Translations under genes and position numbers: made by a program
The notes under the pieces: generated by a model
Seen by the model: only the letters and a program-made list of their open reading frames with translations
The model's database searches: none
What the model was told of the DNA's origin: nothing
Source: Dillenia suffruticosa
Taxonomy: Eukaryota; Streptophyta; Magnoliopsida; Dilleniales; Dilleniaceae
Reading direction: 5' to 3'
Assembly (NCBI GenBank): GCA_033439265.1
Contig: JAVTVX010000021.1
Coordinates: forward strand, 16,209,001-16,273,000
Length of the DNA: 64,000 bases
In this document: positions 54,163-64,000 of the stretch, in pieces
How positions within the stretch are numbered: the stretch's first letter is position 1
Layout: every line of letters begins with the position of its first letter

Positions 54163-55173
54163 TGGAGGAATGAAGCTTTTCTTCTACTCTAGGCTTCTGC
54201 ATACTAATCTTGGTTTGGGCCTACACAATTCTCTCCACCTTCCTTGAGGCCTTCTTGGATTTCGCCTGTTATCATGGGGCATAAAGAATAAAAGGTTGTG
54301 CTCTTACTAGTCCCAACAAAACCAAGGCTTCTCAGCTAGTGACTAGAAAATTAATATTCTTTTGGTGAGGAATCTTGTCGAACCTGCATACTCTTGTTGT
54401 AGATTTGCCACCATAGAATGATATGGGAAAGGCTTTTATTTTCCTTCATTCGAGCTTCCGTTAATATGGGGGCTTTTAGGAATCATATAAACCTTGTGTT
54501 TGATGTTTGTTTCATTGTTTTGTTTGGCCTGTTCTGTAATGTTTTGAGAACTTTTCAATGCGGGAACTAGGGAAGCACATGCCTCTTTGTTTCTCATTTG
54601 CTGACTGCAGAGTTTGTCCCTCACCTTGGGTGTCTATTCTCCATGAGGGAATTTACTGTTTACGGAATGTTTAGTTTGAAAAACATACAATTTTTCATCC
54701 ATCCTATGATTTACCATAGATGGAATAGAAATGGTTCATTTTGCTATCTTTCATAAATTTACTGCTGATTTGAACTTGGATTCAGGCTATTGTATTGGAA
54801 TGGATATTTTATTTTGGCTCTCAGTTCATTCCTTTTAAGCTCTGGCCATTGAAATCTCCAAATTCACAGATTGCTTCCAAAACCTCAAATTTCCCAAGGG
54901 AAAAGAATGGCATTGTTGTCTGCAGCATGGCTACAATAAGTACCCTATCATGACTTCGTAGTCAAGACTCTCACTCTGTGTGTGTGTGTGTCTGGCAGTG
55001 TGAATGTTGCTTCATGTTGTCTCAAGGCACAGCGATATCTGCACCATTAGATATATCATGCCAGCCTTCAAAAGGGTAATAATTTTATTCCGATGAAACA
55101 GTAGAATCTGAATGATGAAAGACCAAAAGGTCGGAGCCATTGAAATGGTATTAGAAAATTGAAGAATTGATAT
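54163..55173. other. Region between convergent VHA-B and DUF616 genes
   Basis: Contains the VHA-B 3' untranslated region, with AATAAA at 54287-54292, and the DUF616 gene's 3' region. A GT microsatellite lies at about 54976-54991. No further gene seen. Confidence 0.65.
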
Positions 55174-58100
55174 TCAACCTGCTTTTGATGTTCTTGCCAC
55201 TGGTGGTAGTACAACTGAGTTAGTATCTCCAGGATAAGGTGTCCATAGTCCTAATCCACCCCTAGTCTCTTTCAAGCTGGCTTTCTTGAACTCGCTCAAA
55301 TCTTTCACCCACTCGACTTTAGAAGAATGTTCACGAGTATGTGGGTGCAATACAAATAATGAATTGTATTCACAATTAGGAAACATAAAGAACTTAAATG
55401 GACCTCCTAGCCTGTACACAACATAGCCAAAACTGAGTTGGTCTCTGGGGGTGAATAGGTTAACCTCATTGAACCACAGGCAGCTGAACAAATTACTCAT
55501 CGCCGTGTGCTCCCTTATGATAACAGCACCCTCTGGCACATCTGTGTTTCAGCAGAAGATTAGTAATTAAAATTAACAAAGAAATACTATGAGAGATGCC
55601 AAGGCTGCTGTTTTTGTAGCCAATCATGCTTTCCTTCCAACTAATCTTACAATGTTAGTGTCTGTCCCCAATTTTAGTTTTCATAAATTTGAGAGGGAAT
55701 ATATATGTTTTTATTCTCTTAATTCATTCCAATCATCTGCTGCAACTTCAGAACCTAATTTCTTGAAATTAAAGTCTGCAGCTTATATGGCAGGTGAGTA
55801 TTTAACACTTTTCTAACCAAGGTATTCGATTTCAAGGTAACATTTTAACACTATTTAACTTGTTATGAAATAAAAGGTAAGAGCAAGAAAATGAATAGAC
55901 AATCAATTGTTTATTTGGGTTCCTTACCACTAATAGTATCTTTCATAGGACTCCACGGCTCCATTCCCTCATAGCGATATATCTTCATGTGGAGATCAAT
56001 AAGAGGCCGAGCATATCGTTTCCTGCGTTTGCATGCATCAGCCTCCTCATAGATACTACGATGGTGTTTGTGCTGAGCAATAGCAAATGTGTGCTTCCCG
56101 CGCCACAAATATCTGCTAATCAAAACAGGTTGCACTTTTCCTGTCAGAATACCAATTTTCGATATTCAAGGTGACAACATGAACCAAAACACAAGCAAGA
56201 AATCAACAAAACGTACATCCACAAAGGATGAGAACGATTTTGGAGTCAACCAAAACCTAACACACTAAAAAGTACATCCACAAAATGAAAAAGAAAAAGG
56301 AATAGTGGAATCTCAACCCCCAAAACTCCTGCAATTGCATTCCCTCCAAGCCCACCAAACACTGCTAGTGGGAGCCTCCTATACCATCTACCCCTTGTGG
56401 TACATACCCTAAGACCACTCCATGCCCGAAATTCCTTATCCACCGAGCTTGAGATCATCCACAAAACATGAACCTAACACAGTTAAGTCCTAAATGTTAT
56501 ATATAATGCCCTTGCCCATTGATGGGGGAAATTGCTCAGCACACTACAGGAAGATTATCATTACAGACCAATTTTTGATTGAGAAGTTTCAAATGCCATC
56601 CCCCCTACTGAGAGAACTAAAGTTGAATGGAATTTGATCCTCAAATAGCAACTTACCTTTCCAATATAAGTAATGGATCAACTATTAACTCCATTTTGCC
56701 ATCAATCCAGATGCTGTACCATGCTTGGGGAAATAATCTGTGGGTTAAGATCTTTGGAACTTTTCCATTCCTTCTAGGTTCATCATAAGGTGGATGCTTA
56801 AGTAAAACAAGACGCCAGATACCCACCCACTGCCCTCCATTATGATCCTCCCTTACAGTGATATTTTCCTTGATGAAACTGAGTGAAACCTCATCCACCA
56901 CCATAAGAAAACAGAAGAGCTTTTTAGAGCGCTGGCTAATATTTGAAGGCTGATGAGGGGTATCATATCCATCAAAAATGCCAGACGCAACAACAAATTT
57001 GCACTTCTTGACATACTTGATGTCTGCTGAAACCATTTCTGCACCACCATTTTGCACAAAACCACAATGCACCTGAAGGGAATAACAATTGAATACTTAG
57101 GAGAACTGGCAAAATTGACATGATATTTAGCTCTTATCCTGTAAAGCAACACTTGATTTTCTAACTTGAACAAAAAGTTTATAATACAGATAACCCACAT
57201 AACCTTGCAGATTAAAATACACATCTCAATAGCAAGTAAAACCATAATTAGGGCTCAAGCACAAGGAAGAAAGGAAATATTCTGCATTATGAATAAGAGA
57301 CCAAAAAATAAAAAATAAAAAAAAATCGTCAATTGGGATTAGTGACTTGACTAATTGGTAAATAGGGAATGTACAATAATCTGAGAAAAGTGTGTTTAAT
57401 TTACCTTCATGGTTGGCTTTATTTTAAAACTCTCCTCTCTTTGCGACCAGCTCTCATGACCTCCAAACAGGGGCCGTGATCCATTTTCCACAGGCTCATC
57501 CTTGGTAATATAGGATAGATCTTGGAGAAGTGTGTCAGGTGTTCTACTACTAGGAATAACTACTTTGTTTGGGTCATCAGCCACCGGAATTGGACAACCT
57601 AATAATGTGTCAGCAATACAAGATGGTCATACACAATTGATTAATACATGTATCAACAACAAATGAAGGAGAAAATGCTATAATCTTACGGTGTGGTGGC
57701 TTTGCTACTAGTCCCATTGTGTCTAAAATGATAAAAACCTTGCCCTGTCTGTTACAAATAGCTGCATAAAACACCAAAAACTGTAAAGTTACATAAAGAA
57801 GATGAATCACAAGCATAACATTAAGAAAGGGGGAGAGAAGACTTTTTAGCAGTGCATTAACTTTTAAACTAAAGGAGCTGAAGTTATAGGTCTTAGTGTC
57901 ATCTTCTACCAAATTGTATTGCTGTTTATTACTTTGAGAAGTTCACATGAAAGTTATTTCCAAATTTTCATCCATTAAAGTCATTATAAAAAAGCTTAAG
58001 CTTAATGTTGCATGTTTCTCCCTTATGTGATACTCCACTGAAGACTCAGAGGAATTTAAGCAAATGTTTTTCCACTTTTTTCAAGTACAAAGATGCTCTC

Positions 58101-59283
58101 TACTATGTTGGCATCATCATGGTATATATCATATGCACTTATGTCTCAACAAGCGAAAGCAATGCAAAATAAGGTTTTCCATTATCTCCATAAGTCGTTT
58201 AGAACAATAAATGAAATAATGCTCAAGTGCTAAAATGCATTTGCAGGAAACACTCCTACTTATTTGCAACTAGATATGAATGACAATGGTTAAAGCTCTT
58301 CTCTCCACTAATTATACTAGAAGAATCACATATCCTACATGGGCTAGGTACATCGAACTTGACCATGCATCTCATTTCACCAAAATCTCTGCTAAAATGA
58401 AGTGGCTTACATCCATATTCGTACTTATGTAGTGTCGTGCACTCAGGTGGAGCAAAGTGACGAGTCCATGTCCATAATCACCACAAAGGCCCAAAGTAAA
58501 CCAATTTAACTTCGCAGATTGAAAAGTTCTATGATCATTTTCAATATATCAGACTGATATTACTCAAACAGCTAAGAAAGATACCTGAAAAGAATGCAAT
58601 GGAAGATTGGCAACTCCAGACATGAAACAACAATACTGTAAGAATGAGAAACATCCACAATATGCCCGCAACAAAAATCAATCTAATAAACCCCTTTTTC
58701 CAGACGAGCTTCATTGGATAATCTTGTGCAAATTTCACAGGCGAAAAGAATCCACCATTAGAATCTGCATAAGCATACTCTCAAAATCCATCGCAAGAAA
58801 AAACACATATTTAATTTGATTCTAACTAACCATCGTATAAAATCAAAAACTGATTCAGACCCGTTTCAGAAGGTGAAATTTTGTGACTAACCATACCTTT
58901 TATTTTGGCTTTCACTAATCATCATAAAAAATCCAAAACAATTCAAAGCCAATTAGGAAAATGCAAGTTCGTCCCAAACCAGACCTCGATTCTGATTCTC
59001 ACTTACCATCTCAGAAAATATTTGGTCAAACCCATTTCAGAAAATGCAATTTGCTCACTAGCCTGATTCTCACAAACCATCATAAAAGGTAAAAAAATAA
59101 CTCAATCCCATCTCAGAAGATATTTGGTCACTACGAACAGTTATTTTGATCCCCACTAAACCATCAGATAATTCAAAAGATAACACCAAACCCATTTGGA
59201 CAATCCATACCTTTAACTTGAAGGGTTTGTTGTCCTCTACGACTTGCCCGTATTGAGACAGAACTTTGAAAGTCGCTCTCCAT
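55174..59283 (-). CDS. DUF616 membrane protein (TOD1/MUCI70 family)
   Basis: Seven coding exons on the minus strand: 59283-59211, 58764-58585, 57761-57690, 57598-57405, 57072-56657, 56112-55928 and 55541-55174, totalling 495 residues, GT-AG with frame kept. A short basic N-terminus precedes one hydrophobic segment (about residues 50-73, FIRLIFVAGILWMFLILTVL), a signal anchor typical of Golgi type II proteins. The DUF616 domain follows from about residue 185, with CGFVQNGG, CKFVVASGIFDGYDTPHQP, RRNGKVPKILTHRLFPQA, YSIWIDGKMELIVDPLLILE, YLWRGKHTFAIAQH, GAVIIREH and CLWFNEV. Family members include MUCI70, a Golgi glycosyltransferase-like protein needed for seed mucilage pectin, and TOD1, reported as an alkaline ceramidase affecting turgor. 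The CPIPVADDPN block and moderate length favour the TOD1 side, but this is a judgement from memory. It shares its promoter with the EEN/IES6 gene. Confidence 0.88.
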
Positions 59284-59475
59284 AATCACTCCCTTTTGAT
59301 TCTCATTGCTTTCGGCATCAAAGATCTACTGAATCAATAGAATAATAATGTCTTCGTAGTACTAACCAGATCTGAAAAAATTAAACTAAAAATTTTATGT
59401 TCAGAGAGAGAGAGGTTTTGTTCAATAATGTAAGGAATGTGAAATTCAAGCGAAGTGTACGAGTTAAGGAATTTC

Positions 59476-59517
<42 letters not shown>

Positions 59518-59884
59518 CGATCTGTGGAAGAACGCACAAATGCAAATTTGGGAGATGAACCACTAAACGACGACGTTTGGATGCGCCGCGAGTTACAGAC
59601 CTGTCGGCAATAATACGAGCCGTGAGATGGCAATATCGTCTTTCAAAAAGTCTGGTTCAATATTTATGCTCAGTCTCGGGCCGGGCCGGGCCGGGCCTAA
59701 ATGGTCTAGGTTTAGGGGTTTTGCAGACGACGACGATCAGTCTCTCTCTCTCTCTCTCTCTGAGGGTTTTGCTTTCCTGGAGTAAAGAAAAGCAAGTCTC
59801 GAAATATATTTGTTGTACCAACGTTTTCCTTTTACAATTTCACTATAATTCTTGTGAATTTTTTATTTTTTCGATTTCATTACG
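59284..59884. promoter_or_regulatory. Divergent promoter shared by the DUF616 and EEN/IES6 genes
   Basis: Only 601 bp separate the two start codons. Visible elements are AAACGACGACGTTT at 59565-59578, a CGGGCC block with four GGGCC units at about 59678-59697 (site II/TCP-like GGGCC), a telo-box-like TTTAGGG near 59711, and two CT tracts (59479-59515 and 59742-59761), each placed as a leader tract of one gene. Site II plus telo-box is a known combination upstream of plant translation and growth genes. Confidence 0.7.
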
Positions 59885-62705
59885 ATGGAAGCAGAGGTGG
59901 TTGAATCGGAGATGGTATTGCCAACCCACTTGAGATTCAAGAGAATTCAGATGTACGAGAAATACCCCAAAGGGCAATCGCGTGGAAGACATTGGAAACA
60001 TCTCAAGCAAATTCTTCAAGCTGAAAATTTCCAGAGTTATCCTCCTAATGAACCCCATTGTGAGTTTCTCCTCTTCCAACATTTGTTGAATTTTGAGGTC
60101 ACCTGGTTTTTTATTTAGTGATTATGTCGGTTATTGTCTAGTGGCTCACGTTGACATTCAATTTAGGGTGATTTTTATCCTGTAACGTTGTTAATAACTA
60201 ATATCCGATGTTGATAATGTCGGGAATTGTCTCGTGAAAGCTAGAGTTTACGGTGACTATTATGGGAATTCACTGTTAGTTTGATGTCTAGTGTCTGGAA
60301 TATAGTTTATCTGTAGGAGCCATTATATAGTGTGTGAAAATTTATGAGGAAAAATCACTTTTTTATGTAAATAATAATAATAATAAATTCATTGAATTGA
60401 AGCCACCTAGTGTTTTACTTTAATTTCAGTATTCATTTGATGTCTACCATTATACCCTTGTGAGTTTTGTGCTTTTTCTTTTCTTTTCTTTTCTTTTTTT
60501 TTCTGAAATGGAATTTACTGGGTGTGTTAGATTGGTTTTTAGTTTGAGTTTGATGCCTAGTGTTGCAATGTGATTAATCTCTTGGACCAATTACGAAGGG
60601 TGAAATTTTTTATGGAAAAATATATACTTTTTTTGTGTCCCAAAAAGCTTTGTGAATTGAAGTTGCTGAGTCTTTTACATTAACTCATTATTAGTTTAAT
60701 TTCATGTCTAGTGTTGGAAGGTGATTAATCTCTAAGACCCATTATAGATGCAGAAGTTTATAAGAAATTATTTTTCTTTTTCTCACATAAAATTTATGTA
60801 TGAACTGAGAAGATGAAAGCTTACCATTTCCCCCTCATTAGGAGTCCTAACCCGCACTTCTTTGATATCAACTCTTGCATCTCGATTTTTTGAGTAATTA
60901 TTGATCAAAGCATTTACAGGCATTAACTTTGATAGATGAGGTGATCTTGATATGTATTTGAGAGTGAGTTCTTAATTACGTATATGCAGTTCTGCATTGT
61001 CTAGCTTCAGTAGAAGTAGCTTGTGTGCTTTTTATTTTGTGCAAATCAGCTTGTATGGAGAACCTGCTTTGCTTTATGCCCTGAATCAGGGGACTAAAAA
61101 CTCAGTATTAATTTTATTTTGCAGATGTCAATATTGAGTCACCCCCTTCTATGCATCCTAGCAAAAGAATTTGTGACATTACTGGTTATGAGGTATGTCC
61201 CCTAATGAATGTCATCTACTGTTCAACACTTATTTCCAGATAATTCTTCAGTATCATTTGCTCAGAAAGTTGGTTAGGACTCAATGAGAGCCTAGTTCCT
61301 TAATAAACTTCCTTCTTTTGTTTTTCAGTGCTATCTTTTTCGTTGTTTTCTTTCTAATTTTGTGTTTCTTCTAAACCAAACTAGAGTTCCTATGCGCACT
61401 TTGTGTCTATGAAGTGAAAAAGAAGAGAGTGCATCTGTTGGAGAAAGAAGGGGGGATTGGGGAGATATTTTTGGAGATAGAAGTTATTTTATTTTATTTT
61501 TCCCCTTACAAATTCGTCCTTATTGTTTTAGAACAATTCAGATATTTCAAGAAGGCTATGTTGGGAGCAAAAAATTGACATGTTCCAAGAGACCAAACTT
61601 GTGGTTTCTATTTCTTAGTAGTGTGTGTGTGCGTGTATATGTATATATAAGAGATTTATTGGATTGCTGTGCAATTTTATTATTACATTGCAGGCTTAAA
61701 AGATTGTGTCCTACTTATGGAAATATATTAAATTAGTAAAGCACCCAGAGATGAATGAAAAAGATTTAATTTCCCATATCCTTGTGATGTGCTTTAGCCC
61801 TTCATAGTAAAACATTTTTAGATGTGAAAGTTGTGATATTTCTAACCTAGTTTTGAATACCACTTGCTTTATACATATAGGTGGTAAAGCATCTCTATTG
61901 GATCTGCTGCTAAACTCAGAATCTCAGGGATCTTACAACTGTGAGAGGTCTTAAGTGTAAATGTTCCATGTTTGTGTCCCTTGGTCTATAGCAGCACTGT
62001 GTTTTATGGTCTGTCATGATGTTCGCTCTGAAATTTTGCCTTCTGTCCTTCATTGTATCATTCAAAATATTCAAATAACCCAAATTTCAATCTGTCTTCT
62101 GCTGTTCTAAAAGCTTAGATGCACTTGAAACTAATGGAATCTACTTATTACTTCCCATGATGCCCTTTGAACCTGCCCTGTGACTTCAATAGAGTTGGTG
62201 CCCTTAGTTGGTATTTCCATTTTGTAGCTTATAAGGCCTAATTCCTTTTTGCATCCTAGACTGTCAACTCTGAAGTGCATGCAATTGCACTCATAGCATA
62301 ACTTGGAGAGAATAACCCCCCTACAAAAAATAAATAAATAAATAAATAAATAAAGAGCATATTATGGGGAGGACGTTCACAGAACATAATAAATTAGAAA
62401 GGGCAGTAAACATCACAACATAATACAACAGTGTGCTTTCATATAAGTTCAGATGAGTTCTTCTTTTTCATGCCAATTGTGTTCCTTGCTCTAGTAGTTG
62501 TCTTTTTTTATCTAGAGGTCATTTCTAAATTTTCACATGTGATTGCAGCCTAACATAATGTCGGTACATGTAGGCACCTTACTTCGATCCTAGGACGAAT
62601 CTCCGATATGCAAATGCTGAGGTGTTTAAGATTATTAGATCTCTTCCTAATGACTATGTCCAAAGATATTTGGCTATTCGAAATGCAGCAGTTGTCTTGA
62701 AGTAA
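59885..62705 (+). CDS. EEN: INO80 complex subunit IES6 homologue (EIN6 ENHANCER type)
   Basis: Three coding exons: 59885-60059, 61125-61192 and 62574-62705, totalling 124 residues, GT-AG with frame kept. The N-terminal half is basic ([32 protein letters not shown]). The C-terminal half is the YL1-C domain, with [33 protein letters not shown] and [22 protein letters not shown]6/INO80C binds ARP5 in the INO80 chromatin remodeller, which moves nucleosomes and controls H2A.Z. The Arabidopsis homologue, EEN, acts with the histone demethylase REF6/EIN6 in ethylene response. The length is normal. The start is the first ATG after the shared promoter. Identification of the YL1-C domain is firm; the symbol is by homology from memory. 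Confidence 0.92.
62329..62354. repeat. (AAAT)n microsatellite in EEN intron 2
   Basis: Tetranucleotide AAAT/AATA repeat of about six units. Confidence 0.9.
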
Positions 62706-64000
62706 GACCGGTTGTCAACATATGGTTCAGAAGGAAGACACCGCATGAGGAGGGGCAGGAAAGAGGGGAAGTGCTGGCTTTTGTCCTCTCTTGTGTTTAT
62801 GTCAGATCTTGTAAAATCTGGGAGAGAGGTCTTTCATAAGGACTCTGTCTGCCAGAGCCAATTGTTTGAATCATCTATGATGAAAATGGTTTCTGACAAA
62901 ATTTAGAAGAGTAAAGTACATCGTTTATTTATGATTTGCTTAACTGACAATCGCATTTGTATCATCAATAACTTCAGCTGGATGATGGAGCAGTGGCTCC
63001 TTAGACATATTTATATATCTGTTGCAATTATATATGGTAGAGCTTAAAAGATTTTCGCAATGATATTGGGCCTTTATCTTTTTGCCAATGCTAATTGATC
63101 TTTGCAGATGCTTTCTATTTCTTTTCAGAAGTGCTGGGTGAATGTGTATTTAAAAATGGTTATTGAAGTTTATAGATCTGTTCAAAACTTTTAAGATAGA
63201 TTTTTTTTTTTTATGTGGCTTTGTATTGTGAACATCGTCCATCCAGTTGCCAAAAAGTTGGAGTGAGGGGGTGAAGTTGTTGTAATTCTTCAGTAAAACC
63301 TAAGTTGGCAATACCCCTATGAATTATATCAATAGGCTATTTTTGTTTGTATTTCAGTTTTCTCATTTAGATTGTGGGAAGAAGATTGGATGCATACTCA
63401 GTTTATGCACTCACCACATTTATAGATGTATACTGGCTTGTTCTTTTGTCAGTGATCAGTTTTAGTTCATACTACTATTTGCTGCATATGTTTCCATGTA
63501 TGCAATAACAATTTGCAGAATAATCTCAACAATTAAGGTACAAATCTGGCCCACCTATCTGTAGTATTGACACTTGATTTTGTTCAAATACTTTGTTAGT
63601 GGGAATTGTGTATTTATGTGTCTTTAATTTGCTCTAATTCATTGCAGGCTTTAATGGGATCTTAAGGTGCAAGCAAGGAGAGGGACAACTTGTGAAATTT
63701 TGCTTACCCTGAATTATTGATGGATCACAATTCTGAATATTGCATTGCCGATGGCATCAAACAAGTTTAATCTTCTGGATAAAAATGCTGAAATTCTTGT
63801 AACTCATCAACTTCCTAATTGCACCAGTGGTATTGATCAGATTGCTTGCAGATATTGAGAGGTCATGCAGATATTCTCGTACAACAATGACTGGCAAATG
63901 AAGTTATAGTCAGGAACTCATATGAGCTTCGCTTTTTCCATTTGCAAACTGGATTTTCAGAGGTCAAGTATTCTAAGCTGGAAGACCTTAGGGAAATCAG
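62706..64000. other. EEN 3' flank
   Basis: Probably 3' untranslated region followed by intergenic DNA. A splice-like acceptor (TTGCAG at about 63643-63648) could belong to a spliced 3' UTR or to another transcript. The open frame at 62712-62906 has no recognisable product. No further gene seen before the window ends. Confidence 0.45.

Noticed and set aside
55265-55295. CTTTCTTGAACT match to part of miR396
   Set aside because: Only about 12 bases match, it is the antisense strand of DUF616 coding sequence, and no foldback arm lies nearby.

Overview
This is nuclear DNA of a flowering plant, almost certainly a eudicot. Genes are split by GT-AG introns into short exons. Intergenic DNA is very AT-rich, with CT/GA, AT, GAT and homopolymer microsatellites, and the proteins are plant-specific or plant-like (clade D PP2C, DUF630/DUF632, CPP1, DUF616, vacuolar ATPase B). 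I cannot name the species. There is no sign of a bacterial, organellar or viral replicon, no CRISPR array and no rRNA or tRNA gene.

Layout. 1-3715: broken duplicates of the last exon of the neighbouring IF3 gene, flanking a type I MADS-like ORF that lacks its MADS domain. 3890-9569 (-): complete 8-exon organellar (probably mitochondrial) translation initiation factor IF3 with a very long C-terminal tail. About 10840-11815 (+): decayed receptor-like kinase/pseudokinase of the WAK-like/ZED1-related type. 11820-24100: about 12 kb of AT-rich gene-poor DNA. 24859-28341 (+): complete clade D protein phosphatase 2C. 28342-32520: intergenic DNA with related dispersed repeats and a tandem repeat. 33189-35074 (+) and 36424-38792 (-): a convergent (tail-to-tail) pair of DUF630/DUF632 (NRG2-like) paralogues. 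40123-44044 (-): CPP1, a chloroplast J-like membrane chaperone. 45437-46487 (+): broken fragment of an FAD-dependent oxidoreductase gene. 48475-54162 (+): complete 14-exon vacuolar H+-ATPase subunit B. 55174-59283 (-) and 59885-62705 (+): a divergent pair, a DUF616 membrane protein and the INO80 chromatin-remodelling subunit IES6/EEN, sharing a promoter of about 600 bp.

The intact genes are mostly single-copy housekeeping loci (organellar translation, tetrapyrrole enzyme chaperoning, vacuole acidification, chromatin remodelling) plus signalling genes. They form no shared pathway; the window is ordinary plant chromosome and I found no new multi-gene system. The most informative details are evolutionary: a Gly2-to-Trp change that removes the N-myristoylation site from one DUF630/632 paralogue; a short tRNA-derived SINE with a perfect 19-bp target-site duplication 21 bp from a splice donor in the other; partial duplications of the IF3 last exon, one carrying an 87-bp deletion exactly between 14-bp direct repeats; and a G-tract-filled 116-bp intron in the V-ATPase gene. 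Exon coordinates were placed by eye from splice sites, reading-frame continuity and remembered family sequences, with no alignment run.
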